A stretch of DNA of 64,000 bases, taken from the NCBI GenBank assembly GCA_964030785.1, contig OZ034971.1, positions 43,673,304 through 43,737,303 on the forward strand, written 5' to 3'. Position numbers and translations under genes: made by a program. Shown here in pieces: positions 1 through 11,735 of this stretch. Within the stretch, counting starts at the first letter, position 1; every line of letters starts with the position of its first letter. Origin of the DNA: Siderastrea siderea. Lineage: Eukaryota; Cnidaria; Anthozoa; Scleractinia; Rhizangiidae. Under the pieces are notes generated by a model. It saw nothing but the letters and a program-made list of their open reading frames with translations, was not told the DNA's origin and searched no databases.

Positions 1-1979
1 TCAAATGAGTTTGGTTTCATTCCAAAAAATTCACGCGAAATGCTGCCGGAGATAAGCGTCTCCTCCCCATTCTCCGCGCGGCTTCTTCTCCTCTACCAAG
101 CCAAAACTTTGGGCGCGCGAACGATCCCGCCGGCTACGCAGGCTAGTTTGTAACCAGTGACCTCTGTACGACTCTTTCAAATCGTTGTTAAACCGTGATA
201 TAGTTAAGCTACGACAGGTGGAAACGTTTTTTTCTCAAAAAGCTTTACTTCTCCTCTTTTGAGGTCAAATTTCATTTTGTCTTGTATTCTTGATTTCACG
301 TAGGGGTTCAGACCAATTTTTTATCGCCAGAAAGCTTTGTTTCTAGAGACATCTGGAAGACGTATTCACGTCAATGCTGAGATAGCTAACCGACTCGTGA
401 CGTTTATATTTTTGCGTGTTAACCCGTGCTCTAATACAGACTAAAATGAATGAAACTTTATTAAATTAGTTTGAAACCGTGGAAAGACATAAACGAAAGA
501 CTGAGAGGTCTTAGACAAGTTTAGACAGCCAAAACTCTAAAAATTGGGCAGAACCGAAAAGCAGAAATGTACTGACTTCTGACCTGGTGCGACGGAATCA
601 ATTTAGATTGGTGATACCCAGGCCTTGTTTGTTATTTGATTGAGATTTCATCACCACCGAATTTTTTTGTTTACTGTTTTCCTTTTTTTTTGTAGTGTTA
701 TAGTTTTTGGGACGCTATTTATTAAACTATAGAAGTTAGTTCCAGCTTTGATTCTGTAAGGGCCGGGTTACCAGTGGCAGGTATAGATTGCTTTCCGTCT
801 CGTGCACTGAGAGAACGCACCTGAACGCGGATAAACGAAATCTCCTCAAAAACAGCGAAATAAGCATTTCAACGCTTACCTTTACTCAACTTCAATACGC
901 CGCAAAACTCAAAACATCAAAATTACGCTTCACATGTAAGAATGGTCATGTCACGAACAAATCGTCCCGTATTTGAAACATTAGCTTTCAATCTCGTAAA
1001 ATCCACGTCATTGTAACGAACCTGATTGTTTAGAGCCCGCGCGGAGACTAAGTCTACTAAATTCCGTAAATTCAGGAATGTGAGTTGCATTTTATGAGAC
1101 GGCCGCTAACGTGCCTAGGCACGTCGCGCCGCTTAATAGACCACTTGAAACTACGTCCGGGACTCGAGTGGCGTAGTTTCCATATCCTCACTAGTGAGGA
1201 TATCGATGACGTCATTTCCCGCTTTTACACTGTTGTTAAAAAGAACTTGAAGATATGAATTTTATTTTTACGTGTTAAAAAACGATAATTTACCCACTCG
1301 CTGCGCTCGTTCGTAAAATGTTGTTTTTACCTGACTCGAAGATAAAATTCATATCTTCGTTCTGCCGTGTAATATCCTCTATATGTGAACTGTAGATGAA
1401 ATAAGAAATGAGGAATACTTTCAGAATACTTTCAGAACGCGTTCCATTGGAGTTGTCACTGTCTCAATATTTCAGAATTGCTTTTCCAGCCGGATATTTT
1501 TGGTGTCGCATTCCAAGAGCCATGTATACCTTGCTCACGATATACACATTTGTTGCGGATCTATTCTCATTTTTCTTGCGGGAGGACAAAAGAAAAGAGA
1601 GTTCTGTACTGCTGTCTGCAATCTACTAGCGGTACTCAATAAAGTTTTGCTCGGGGAAGCTCCTCCCCGAAGTTCAAACCCTTACCCTTAAATCTACTAA
1701 TTTTTATCAAAATGGTACCCCTTCCATACTGTACCTAGAACAAAAATTGCCCTTTTTACCCTTAAAAGTAAGGCAAAAACCGTAGATAACCTCGCGATTT
1801 TAGTCGCTAGAATGCTCCAGGTTTTGTGTTTTTTGCGTTGCGGTTTTTGCCAATCTAATAATACACACACAACCAGCTAGTAATATACACTCAGCAACCT
1901 AATAATATTGATATAGTAATAAGCACAACACACTCTGTAAAAGCAGAGTTATAAGCGTCTGAGTTCTCAGTCTTGAACA
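1..1979. other. Intergenic DNA, no gene seen
   Basis: No reading frame here has recognisable motifs, splice logic or codon structure of a gene. The only structure I see is a palindromic repeat at about 1137-1370: the arm at 1247-1265 recurs inverted at about 1338-1358, which is typical of a fold-back MITE. AT-rich, otherwise unremarkable. Confidence 0.6.
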
Positions 1980-3101
1980 CCTTCGACAAAAAGCTCTTCA
2001 TGTTTTCTTTGGTCTACGACGGCACACTGATTTTAAGAAACTGAAACCTTCTCTTGCGTGTAAAATTTTTGACTCAATGATCTTAGCAATTTTAACCTAC
2101 AATAGTGAAGTTTGGGGTGCCTTTGCGAAATCAGATTTTAAGTCGTGGGACAGCTCCGCAATGGAAAAACTCATTTACAATTCTGTAAACGTTATTAGAA
2201 GTTCATAACAAGGCATCCAATATTGCATGTAGAGCTGAACTGGGTAAATTCCCTTTGATCATTGATATAAATAAAAAGATACTTAATTACTTAAACTACC
2301 TCCGAGAAAAGGAAGAAAGCTCTATAGTCAAACAATCTTTAAAAATATCGATTGACCTTCACTATAACGGTCATAATAGTTTTTACTCTGGTCTCATGAA
2401 AATGACTGACTGTTACAATTTCCGTGACTTTAATTGTAATCAGTTCATTGAATGAAGGTAAAATCAAACAATATGAAAATCTCATGAAAAAGAAATATAT
2501 CTATTCTGGAACCAAACCCTTCAACATTCGCAAAAACTTAGTTTTTATTACACATTCAAAAAGAATTATAGCCTTTCTGCCTACCTAGATCTAACAAGAA
2601 AGAACCCATCTAGAAAATCATTAGTAAAACTGAGAATTAGCAGTCATAAACTTCGGATTGAAACAGGTAGATACGACAAAATACCTCGTGATGAGAGGTT
2701 ATGTAGTCTCTGCAATTGTAACAAAATTGAAGATGAAACTCATTTTTTACTAGATTGCCCGAGCTATTCTTCGATAAGAGACAGGTTCTTTTCTAAAATA
2801 GAACCTAAAATCCCATTTCTACGACTATTATCACACGAGGCCTTATTGTCACATCTAATAATTGTACTGATTATTTTATAAATATTCAATTATTTCATTC
2901 ATCCCGTCATGCTTTGAACAGAGAGACAAACTAGTTACAATGGCTACCTCTCTGAACGGTTAAAAATAAGAAATGGTTGTAATCTCTTTAGTTATTTTAA
3001 TTAAGTAAGAAATTTATAATTAAATTTTAAGTGGCTTTTGCAATACTGTAATACTTTGTTATAGTCATGCAAATAAAGCTTGTTGTTGTTGTTGTTGTTG
3101 T
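1980..3101 (+). pseudogene. Decayed LINE retrotransposon 3' end (CR1/L2-type)
   Basis: Pieces of the C-terminal part of a non-LTR reverse transcriptase polyprotein can be read in shifting plus-strand frames. One piece near 2085-2135 reads ILTYNSEVWGAF. A later piece around 2690-2770 has a C-x2-C followed by IEDETHFLLDCPSY, the cysteine-rich tail typical of CR1/L2/Rex-like LINEs. Stops and frameshifts break it throughout. The 3' end carries an AATAAA-like stretch and a short (TTG)n tail at 3079-3101, as expected for a LINE tail. Non-functional; the exact clade is uncertain. Confidence 0.65.
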
Positions 3102-3992
3102 CAGTCTCCAGTATCATTGTGGTCAGTATATGATCATCATGTGCGGTGCCTGAAGCAGTCACCGAAAACACGGCTACAACGAACTGAATCATTTTGACGT
3201 CAATCGATCTCATGCAGATCAGAACTTAATATTGTAACTGAAATTTAATGTATGTTTTCTTTGGTTTCTTACTTTTTTTTCAGCTTTTACAGTGTGACAA
3301 GAATAATTAATATGAACTACTAAGGCAAACATGTTTTCTTTCTTACAAGTCAAGTTGAGCATACCCTAAGGCGACGGTAGATTTGGCGCGTGTTCTCGCG
3401 CGAGGCCTACCTCCGTTTCACTGTTATGAATTGCTGGATTTGGTTTTCACGGTTCAATGCAGACAGTATACATTATTCTAATCTTGGGTGCAATGTTTTC
3501 CTGTGTGGGGTAACTTATTTTGTTAGCGATGTAGGCGTACATTGCGATATTGTTAGATGTGGACTCTCCATCACTAAACTGACGTTATGCACTTGTCTCT
3601 AAATTCTGAAAAAAAAAAAAGAAATTAAGATAAAGTACATTAAACTCAATTTGGTCTTCAGTTCGATGCATTATATTTGCACAAAACATCAACATCAATA
3701 GCCGTAAAAGCCAGCACCAAAACCTTAGGTGCACTGTTGCTCAGTGTACTAGTAACTTTAATCTTGATCGCAGTATATTGTTCAAGATTTAGAGGTTGAC
3801 TCTTTGCTTGTTTACCATTTACACGGGCAAACCGGTCGGTTTACCGTTTGGGTCGGTTTGGGCAAATGGTAAGCAAATTTCCGTATTGGGAAAATCCTTT
3901 CGGGACTGGCGCTTACCATTTGCAGAAATCCCTACCATTTACCAAAAAATTTGCACGACGGCAACGGCTAACGAGGTCTCGAAAGGTCGCAA
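3102..3992. other. Intergenic DNA, no gene seen
   Basis: Short frames only. No conserved motif, RNA gene or repeat unit that I can support. Confidence 0.5.
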
Positions 3993-4031
3993 AATGATAA
4001 TAATAATAATAATAATCATAATAATAACAAC

Positions 4032-4068
<37 letters not shown>

Positions 4069-4081
4069 TAATAATAATAAC
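3993..4081. repeat. (ATA)n microsatellite
   Basis: Near-perfect AAT/ATA trinucleotide array interrupted by single substitutions. It produces an isoleucine-rich spurious frame on the plus strand. Confidence 0.95.
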
Positions 4082-4159
4082 TTTATTCACGTGTCAAGTG
4101 ATCTAGCACCCTGTAAAGACAGGGCGCTAATTGGGGACACAGCTATTTTCTAATTTAAT

Positions 4160-4335
4160 TTTGTAAAAAAGTTCTTCCTGAACTGATACGCCTTCCTTAC
4201 AAATTCAGCTCCTGGATAATTCGACTGCATTAGACAGGTTAAACAAGTCGGAATAATCGCCAAGAAGTTTCAAAGATCGTGCAGTCATTTTAAAAGTGGC
4301 GTTTTCCTCCCCGTTAAGCTCCCTAATTAATTGTT
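4160..4335. mobile_element. Degenerate half of the 54116-54480 MITE family
   Basis: This stretch resembles the right half of the MITE at 54116-54480: both share a segment reading 'gaattcag(t/c)tcc', then 'cattagacaggt-taaac', then 'ggaataatcgc', and finish with a short GTTAAG(C/T)(T/C)CCCTAA end. The left half is missing. Inferred old, truncated copy. Confidence 0.5.
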
Positions 4336-4807
4336 GTTAGGACAGAAAATGACCGCGAGAGCCTGAAACTGGTATCAAAGAGTAGGTTTGAACAAATGGT
4401 ACACGAATTTCCGTTTGGAACATTTCGTCCGCAAAACCAGGACTACCTTTTCAGACTTTCCGTTGCTCCCGGAAATTTTCCACTGTAACGACCCAAAAAG
4501 ACGTGTACCATTTACTTTCCAACCGGAAAGTTGGAAAGTTGTTGTAAATGGTAAACAACCTTTATCAATTAAACTAACATCAATTGTCCTTATGCAAATC
4601 AGAACAGCGGAACCCTGGGTGCAATGTTGCTCTTTGTATTAATAACTGTGTTTTGGTCGCGATATAGACGTATATTCCTCACGATGTTGATGTTCTCGGC
4701 TTATAAAAAAGACGTGGATGTATTAAAATATAACGTGCTACAATATATGAAAATTTGTTCCAACCTGGCCTACCTAGTTTCAGACTAGTTTCAGCAACAG
4801 TTTCAGA

Positions 4808-6081
4808 GGGTCCACAATAGGTTTGGCGGGATGCGGGATTTGGCTAATTTTTGTGGCGATATTCGGGATGAGAGCTGAAAACGGGAGCGGGAAGCGGGAA
4901 TTTCAATTGAGAGTGGGAGCGGGATTCTGTGTTATTAAGGGGTCGGGATGCGAGAATCGCAGGGGGAAAGTAGAGGGATACGGTATTTGAATTTTTACGA
5001 GATGGCATGATTTGACCAGCTCAGACTGATAGAAATGGATCTTTTGTGACTGAAGTGTGTCGGCTTTCAAGTAATGAATTGATCAAGGAAGAGTAGCCTG
5101 CATGTCAAGCTAATATGAGTCCTTTTGTGATGTTTTGTGTTGATTTCGGAAAGAGGTATCAAGTCACATGTCGTGTTGCATTTCTTGGCCTCGTCTGCGT
5201 TCTTAACTTTTCCGACCCTTTCCGATTGAGCGTTTGTTGGAGCAGCTATGATCAGCTATGGTTAGTCTAGCCAGGCAACAGTTTTTGGCGGTCGCCAAAT
5301 AAGAGGAATTCAGCATCATAAATTTTGTTACTATTTATTATGAAAAAAGTGTGAGCAAGAATGCCTCTCTTTGAAAAAAAAAACATTTCCGAGAAGAAAT
5401 TTACTGAAAGCGAGTAATATGAAGACGCTGAAAGCTTCAAAATAAACTGTGAGTTAGCTGAGACCACTTTTATAATATTTTGTTACATTTCATTTTTGCC
5501 TACCTCATAACTGGACCGATCTTGCATGACCTTTGTGCCCCTAGCCTTGTCTAAGGACACAACCCATTAATTTATATACAGCTGGATTTACGTAGAGAAA
5601 CACTGTGGAAAAACGTTTGTCTCTAAGGAAACGCCGACCTTCAGATCAAACCCAAGGCGCGCTTACCACCCCACAACTTGAACAACCACCATTTCACTTA
5701 CATACTCAGTAGGTTGTCTTCCAAAAAAAGGAAGGACCGCGAATAGGCCGAATATCGTAGCAAACAATCTTTGTCAATTTTTACCTTTCACTCATACCTG
5801 GACAAGAAAACGGTAAAACAGGTCTAGAACAGAAGAACACAAACGAAAAACTTTTTACGATCATTTATAGTGGCGATATTTAATTTTAGATCGACCATAA
5901 AAACCTGTTTACTTGTCGTCTATCCATTGAATAAAGGTATGTGATGTTTTCATCATGAAAGTAGAAAACTATTTAAAAATTTAGGCGGGATCGGGATTTC
6001 GACGTAAAGAAGGGCGGGATGGCGGGATTAACAGGAAAAAATAGGCGGGATGGCGGGATGTGAGAACCCTATTGTGGACCC
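4808..6081. mobile_element. Probable inverted-repeat transposon, about 1.27 kb, non-coding
   Basis: The left end GGGTCCACAATAGG is mirrored at 6068-6081 as CCTATTGTGGACCC, and both ends are followed inwards by G-rich 'gcgggatggcggga' stretches. The interior has no transposase frame. The sequence GTTTCAG occurs just outside both ends, but no exact target duplication is clear. I infer a non-autonomous DNA transposon. Confidence 0.5.
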
Positions 6082-6451
6082 TCGTTTCAGGAATCGCTGA
6101 AACTTTTCCTATGAAAAAAGGTTAAATATGCGGGACAGTGCACACTTAGTTGTCAACCTTAACAAGCATCCTTGGTAGACAAGAGCATCTTTGAGGTAAA
6201 GTAGTTGAGTTTGTTATCATTGAACTTATTATTTACGGAATTCAACGAGGATTCGTTATGTAGTGTATATAATAGGGATTATTGAACAGAAGCGTGAATT
6301 TTTATTTTCATTTGTTAAAAAAAAATTTTGAAGGCTATGCAATTTAGTCTTTAAATCCAGGATAAAACAAACAACAGAAAAACGTACTAATAGTATTGAT
6401 ACGAAATAGAAAATTATATCGTCCCAAAAGAAATATTCTCAGATGAGACAT

Positions 6452-7859
6452 TTAAGAGGGTCTGAATGGGTTTAGTGTTTAGTGTTTAGTGTTATTTGCC
6501 CACAATTTTAAGTGTTTGCTGTTAAATTGGCCAATATTTTAGTGTTTACTGTTTTCGGAGAAAATACTGTTTAGTGTTTAGAAGGTTTTTCGTAAAAAAA
6601 AAATCATAGTCTTTTAGCATTGTAAATACTTAGCTGCTCTGCTGAAATTGCTAATAAAATCACTCAATCGCCATGCTGCCCTAACTTTGAGCCTATCCTC
6701 AAACAGGCAGTTCAAAGGGGCAGTAGCCTCTTTTTTCCCATGTGCATCAGCATTTTGGGGAAATCTGGAGACCAATAGCGTACCAAGAGCCCGCGATCCC
6801 CTCGCCTGCGACTTGGGTTCACGTGAGCTTTCGAATTCTCCCGGACTCTCTCTCGTGTTTACATCAAGTTCTGTTCCTCACATGGAACCAAAAAATTCAA
6901 AACTGTTCCCATTTTTCTTGCCTTATCGCGATCCTGTGGTCTCTTTTGAAAGGATGAATATGTCACCGACTCAGAGAGCGATAGGGAGGATGATACCCCA
7001 CCTGACATAACGGTCACCAGGTCTGGTCTAGCCATCCGCGCTCATTTTCGCCTTGATTTGTAAGACCATCACGACTATCAGGTATGCACACATCCATGAG
7101 CTTTTGACCGGACATGAAAACGATTAATTAAACAATTTTGCAAGGTAAATTTTTATGTCAAAGTGTAAGCTCTATAAAAAAACTGATTCAGCTTTTACTG
7201 AGTTTCTAAATACCAATAATTTACAACTCAACAAATTTACAAAGAGTTGACCCTCGAGCCAGATTGGACAGATTGAAGCTTGCAATATATCTGAAAAGAG
7301 TTTTCATATTCAAGGGCATAACGGAAACTGGCGCTGAAAAGTTCGTGGTTCATATACGTCATATACATGTAAATTTTGCTAGGAAGGAATTACATCCGCC
7401 ATTTTTGTTGAACATTTAATGGTAAATAATAATCCATGTTATGATATAAATAAGTGAATTACAAGGATTTCTCTCACTGAGAATAATTGTCTTTACACTG
7501 TAAAAGATATATCTTTCACATGTGAGTATATCGATTAAGTCACGTTTGCTAACGTCTTTTCCTTGTTTAAGTGATGAATGAACTGTTTGTCCTTGGTATA
7601 TAGTCGAAACATTTTCGGAATTCTCCTCGGAAATCTTCGGTAGTCTTCGGAAATCTTTGGAAATGATAAGAAACGTTCGAATGATCTTCGGACTGCTTTC
7701 CGACAATTTTGGAGCCGATTTCGTTTCTTTCTGAATAAAATTTACTGTTACAGTGAATTTTTTACTGTTAGTGTTAAAATGCCTAAAATTTAACTGTTTT
7801 ATGTTACAGAGGCCAAAAATAAAGTGTTAAGTGTTATCGAGGTACCCCTATTCAGACCT
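6452..7859. mobile_element. Possible inverted-repeat element rich in TTTAGTG repeats
   Basis: The left end (about 6452-6600) reads GGGTCTGAATGGG and then many copies of a TTTAGTGTT word. The right end (about 7740-7859) carries the inverse: CTGTTAGTGTTA words ending in CCCCTATTCAGACC. This looks like terminal inverted repeats with internal subterminal repeats. No transposase frame is visible in the middle. Boundaries are approximate. Confidence 0.35.
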
Positions 7860-8666
7860 TCATTTAAGTCACAGGAAGTACAAGACACCTGGTAAACAAA
7901 TGGTATCTTATTTGGAATTTGGGCTTTCTTAATGAAAAAACTAAGGAAGATTAGCATTTAAATTTAGTTAAACTGATGCATCTGTTCATTTTTACAGGAC
8001 CACGCAGTTAACTTTAAAAGGACAGCAGCCAGAAAATGTTTCGCATACTCGTCGTGTTGGCTTTTGGTTTTCTCTAAACCATTTCCTTTGGAACATCGCT
8101 TCCTGCAAACCAGGTAATTTTGAAGTATTACGTTGTCAATATTTCTTTCAATTTTTATTTCTAACAATTTGGAAGTTACATTGCCTTAAATGGAGAGTCT
8201 GGTTGAATGCTATAATTTTGGAAGTTTTCAGTTGAGCATTCTATAATCCCTTTTAGGGTGGAATACGTTTTGTTGGGAACTAAAGCTCTGTTGATGCCAC
8301 ACAAAAATCTGTACTGTTCAAACGTTTCAGTGCGCGTCGGACTCTCAGTTTGTGAGGTCAGCGTTGTTTCTCATTGGTATTGAGCGGTCATTGTTTTTGC
8401 ATTTTGTGAGAAGCGAAGTTGTTCCTTTCCTTGTTGATAACAAACTTATCTTTAGAGTAGTGAAACAGGGGTCAAGTTCGTCCTATTAAATAAAATTGGT
8501 CACATTCAGCGAAACCCAAACGATAGCTAAATAGCTACCATTCTTAAATTCGAAGATAAACAAGGTTACGTTCGAGGCTTTAAGAAAGCTGCGCGCAAGA
8601 ATACACTCGAGAAAATTAAAGTGCTCATGTCTCCCTTGTGGAACCTTACTCCTTTAATCTCAGAGA
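7860..8666. other. Intergenic DNA left of the Polinton, no gene seen
   Basis: No supportable gene. This is the left flank of the viral element; its last six bases before the element are part of the duplicated target. Confidence 0.5.
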
Positions 8667-8672
8667 TGAAAA
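8667..8672. repeat. Left target-site duplication TGAAAA
   Basis: TGAAAA lies immediately outside the left inverted repeat and is repeated exactly at 31098-31103 outside the right one. A 6-bp duplication is what Polinton integrases produce. Confidence 0.9.
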
Positions 8673-8972
8673 AGTAGTAAAGGGCGACACTTTGGGTAAA
8701 CCAATGAAAAAGGCCTACCCCCCTAATTTTTTGGACCAATGAGAGACTAGTGCCATTCCTTTTTATCATGTGATCACGGTCAAGTGAATGGACCAATAAG
8801 AGAAGGGGTCAAAGGTCACATTGGATGGGTGGGATAGAGTCACGTGATGAGGTCAGGTGGTTTGGGGTGTGAAACCGCTGAGTGGGGTTATAAGAGTCCA
8901 AAAACGAGACGGATTTTTTCTTTTCAATAGTGTGTTTAATAACAAGATCAACAACTCAGTTCTTTTTCAAGT
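8673..8972 (+). repeat. Left terminal inverted repeat (300 bp)
   Basis: It is the reverse complement of 30798-31097 with no mismatch that I can find by eye. It begins AGTAGTAAAGGG. It contains a TATA-like word TTATAAGA at 8888-8895 and CCAAT-like boxes, so it may carry a promoter pointing inwards. Similarity stops exactly after the AAGT at 8969-8972. Confidence 0.95.
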
Positions 8973-9008
8973 ACATCATCATGGCAATCAATACACAGTC
9001 GGAATGGC

Positions 9009-9140
9009 GAGGAGAAGATATACCAAAAGGTCATCGGGTACGACGGCAATGCAAGTGTCCTGTATTATGACACGGACTCTGTCATTTACACCGTAGCCCA
9101 TGGTGAATGGACGGAGTCACAAGACAAGTTGAGATCTAGT
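9009..9140 (+). pseudogene. polB (remnant): DNA polymerase B fragment, palm motif C
   Basis: A short plus-strand frame contains YYDTDSVIYTV (motif residues at 9063-9095), the metal-binding motif C of family B DNA polymerases, here in the form used by protein-primed viral enzymes. Downstream of about 9140 the frame drifts into unrelated sequence and stops. The region expected before it (motifs A and B) is absent. It lies just inside the left inverted repeat and points away from the PolB N-terminal-like stub at 12180-12707 (minus), so the polymerase has been broken and rearranged. Not functional. Confidence 0.65.
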
Positions 9141-9541
9141 CATGTGTGTTTTGCCGCGGAGGTGGTTAACAGCGAACAGGTTCACCATGAAGGAGCAAAG
9201 TTCCCCATCAAACGAAACCAGTCCAAACATCGATGCTACATACAACCTTTAAAACGATGGTGTGTACTGGAAGACGGAAGTCACCGAGGAGGCTGAAACG
9301 GCGAAAACGGTAGGGAACGCGGACTACGGTCGCTTCATCATGGACCTCACAGCATCCGACGATGAACTGAATGTTTTTTATGAACAATTGGGAAGAACAA
9401 GGTGGCGTTCGACGAGGTGAGTGCAGAAATGGAATAACAAGACATTTCCTTTGTGTCAACGCAGTACCGTGTAACATATTGGGAGAAGAACAAAGTCACC
9501 AGGATAACAAATGATTTTTCTACCAACTTTGGAAGAAGCAC
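9141..9541. other. Degenerate coding-like stretch in the element left arm
   Basis: Frames here look like decayed protein-coding sequence. One open run at about 9268-9420 has an acidic stretch and the word YGRFIMDLTASDDEL. None matches a family I know. Probably part of the same rearranged debris as the polymerase pieces on either side. Confidence 0.4.
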
Positions 9542-9710
9542 ATGCAATTGTCCATCCACTATTACAAAGCAGAACTCTTATCTCTTGAGAAATCGATTAC
9601 CATTGCCTCTGTCTGTAGTGAAATCCTTCGTCAGAATTTCCTGGCACCTTTTTTGGCGGAAGAACGAAACCTATGGTATGTTGATTTTGATACGCCCAAA
9701 CTAAAAGGTA
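9542..9710 (+). pseudogene. Possible polymerase B exonuclease-domain fragment
   Basis: The plus frame contains SITIASVCSEILRQNFL. In viral-type family B polymerases a very similar 'ITIAS-C' segment lies in or after the exonuclease domain. Here it sits downstream of a palm motif C fragment although it should precede it, so the order is scrambled. The frame continues into unrelated sequence and stops at 9787. Assignment rests on one short motif. Confidence 0.4.
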
Positions 9711-10074
9711 GCCAGAGAATTGGTGTACGAGGGCAATTATCATGGCGGTGGTGCTGTGCGTGGAAACAGAACAACCCAAACCGCTGACACAAAGGTCTAA
9801 CATGTGAGGTCAATCAAGTTGTGGAGTGGTTGTCCAGACCGTGTTAGGTACCGTGTTTGTCGTACGAATGCTATCAAACAAAACAATGGCGTAGTCCCAA
9901 ATCTCTTAGGGAAAGAAATTTACCGCCAGACTATCAACAGAGGACTCCACTTGTCTTCGTTCCCTACAAGAAGTCAAGTACGAGGTCGACAACAGAGGAG
10001 ATCGCGGATTGCTTGCTGATTCATGGAGATCAAGAATGTGCTCGTACATGTTGGATGGCTACGATGGATATGAA
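9711..10074. other. Decayed sequence, no supported gene
   Basis: Several overlapping short frames on both strands, none convincing. It separates the polymerase scraps from the leftward gene block. Confidence 0.4.
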
Positions 10075-10533
10075 TTATTTGAATTGACTGGTAAAGGCTT
10101 CTTCTTCTTTTTTGTCGTGGTCAAGAATGGTTTTGACATGTTCTGTAATGTCATCCAAGTTATGTTGGAGAACACTTTCGCGCAGTTTGTTGACTTTGTG
10201 TCGTCGTTCAAGTCTCTTTTGTAAAATTTCTTCTAAATACTTGTCTCGTTCATCAACCTTGTAGGTGCGTCCTGCTAGTTCCAAAGGAAAGACAATGGTG
10301 TTGTTTCTGTCAATGACGGCTAGATTGTCCAAATCTTTTTGGATTTGTTTTTGGAGTTCATTGCGTTCGGTATTTTTCATGATGGCGGTGGCTTCATCTT
10401 GAATCAATTCTTTGTAGTGCTCGGTCACGTCCTCGAGATCATAACCAGCTTGTAGACCTCGTCGAACCAGTTCTAATATGTAATCATTAGTGTTGTTGAA
10501 GGTTTTGGGATCCAAATTCTTGCAATAGTCCAT
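10075..10533 (-). CDS. Coiled-coil protein, 152 aa, unknown function
   Basis: Almost the whole protein is predicted helical and highly charged, with heptad-like leucines from about residue 60 to 145, so a coiled coil is likely. There are no cysteine clusters or catalytic motifs. The start MDYCKNL is chosen because a TATAAAA box lies at 10601-10607 on the same strand, about 70 nt upstream, and the frame is closed just above it. A near-identical copy of its last 27 codons occurs on the other strand at 27398-27481, ending in the same EEEAFTSQFK. It may be a conserved non-structural or virion protein of this Polinton lineage; function is unknown. Confidence 0.65.
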   Translation of the reverse strand: MDYCKNLDPKTFNNTNDYILELVRRGLQAGYDLEDVTEHYKELIQDEATAIMKNTERNELQKQIQKDLDNLAVIDRNNTIVFPLELAGRTYKVDERDKYLEEILQKRLERRHKVNKLRESVLQHNLDDITEHVKTILDHDKKEEEAFTSQFK

Positions 10534-10600
10534 GTTGACGTCGTCGTCGTTCTTTGCGTTGTAGATGGGTGGAATGAAGTTTGGCTTTAAGGTATTGTCT

Positions 10601-10607
10601 TTTTATA
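10601..10607 (-). promoter_or_regulatory. TATA box for the coiled-coil gene
   Basis: TATAAAA on the minus strand, followed 68 nt later by the ATG at 10533. Similar boxes precede several other genes of the element. Confidence 0.5.
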
Positions 10608-10608
10608 C

Positions 10609-10729
10609 TGAAAGGTGTGACGTCATCCGTCCTGTCATCAATCAAAGGTGACGTTTGTACCAGGGGTGCAGCCGGATTGTATTGGTAAATGTAGCGGACC
10701 ACATGTTCTTGGAAGTGCACCGTTTTCAT
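10609..10729 (-). CDS. Short ORF upstream of the coiled-coil gene, doubtful
   Basis: A minus-strand frame starts MKTVHFQEHVVRYIY and stays open as far as 10487, overlapping the start of the coiled-coil gene in another frame. The first 40 codons look protein-like; the rest becomes arginine-rich and is probably read-through of the other frame. No family recognised. It may be the 5' stump of a lost gene. Confidence 0.25.
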
Positions 10730-11096
10730 TTCTTCGATCCCCTGTCGAGAAGGTCACCGTGCTTTAAGGTCAGACAAGAAAGTAGACCCCCAATTATTAT
10801 TTCTTTGATTTCGAGAAAGATTCTCAAAAGTCTAACATCAGTGATGAAGGCAAGCGATCATCGATTGGCTGGAGTACACCCTGATCAAGTGAAAACCCAG
10901 GTGTCTTCTCACTCAATGTAGTCCTTGGAGCAAATGGAGAAGACCCGTTGAATCGGTCGAGGAAACCAATTTATCGACTCTCTCCACTTCTTACCCACTC
11001 TCGGAGTCAAACGACCAAAATTGGAATACACAGCAGAACATACAAAGTGCGTGAGCGTAGCACGGAGGGAAACACAACCAAACTGTACGACAACTG
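10730..11096. other. No supported gene
   Basis: Lies between the small minus-strand frame and the end of the SLOG-like gene. A plus-strand open run at about 10893-11130 lacks a start codon and recognisable motifs. I see nothing reliable. Confidence 0.4.
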
Positions 11097-11735
11097 TCAG
11101 TCTCCGTGTTCTGGAAGCAAGCAGTAAAGGTCGCGGTGGTTGTCGACAATGTTTTCCAAGGCATAGGTGGTTTGAAACAACCGTTTAACTTCGGCTAAAG
11201 TCTCTGTGGTAGGATGTCTGGACCCTACCACGGCACTGTGTTTGTGGAGTGTAGGGGATCCTTGCATTGGAAGAAACCCCTTGTCAGAAATCCATTGCTG
11301 TTCGTTCCAATAACAATGATCGGCATGATATTGATACCATCGTTTTTCTGGTATGTTGTAAAAATAAATGGGTTTGTGTTGATCGATAGCTAATTGGACC
11401 GTCCAGCCTGTTCCTCCTTGGATGTTGGGTCTTTGCTAAGGAATGCTACAGGTTGCTGTTAAGTTAATCCCATCACCTTGGCAGTTGCCGCACCCAGTAT
11501 CGCGCATCTGATTTTGAAAGTAACCAAAGGCGTACACGGCAGCAGCAGGTTTGACGATGTGAAAATTTCGTAGTTGAAGGTGACGCGAAAAAGTGTCGGG
11601 AGTAAACAAATGTTTACCCGTTTTTTGGGCCACACGTTTTAGGTGAGGTTCGGCTTCGGTAAGATCTTCTGGACGGAGGGGTGTGATGAATTTGCTTCGG
11701 CTGTGATGGGGAGGGACCATGACATGCATGTGCAT
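11097..11735 (-). pseudogene. SLOG/LOG-like nucleotide-binding gene with one in-frame stop
   Basis: Reading leftwards from the ATG at 11735, a frame of about 212 codons is interrupted by a single TAG at 11436-11438 and then continues in the same frame to TGA at 11097-11099. After the TAG comes QGGTGWTVQLAID, a glycine-rich loop like the PGGxGT signature of LOG/SLOG Rossmann proteins, then KPIYFYN, then VVGSRHPTTETL. Before it is the segment AAAVYAFGYF. SLOG proteins bind or process nucleotide-derived signals; that role here is inferred from motifs only. The single stop suggests recent inactivation, suppression, or an assembly error. The gene overlaps the end of the next upstream minus-strand frame. 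Confidence 0.5.

Noticed and set aside
4388..4642. Possible host exon on the plus strand
   Set aside because: No family motif, no splice-supported neighbours, and the region is rich in repeat fragments.
8566..8796. Minus-strand frame crossing the left inverted repeat border
   Set aside because: It spans the junction of host and element, so it cannot be an old gene, and it has no motif.
10893..11130. Plus-strand open run as an extra Polinton gene
   Set aside because: No start codon, no recognisable motif, and it opposes the SLOG-like gene on the other strand.
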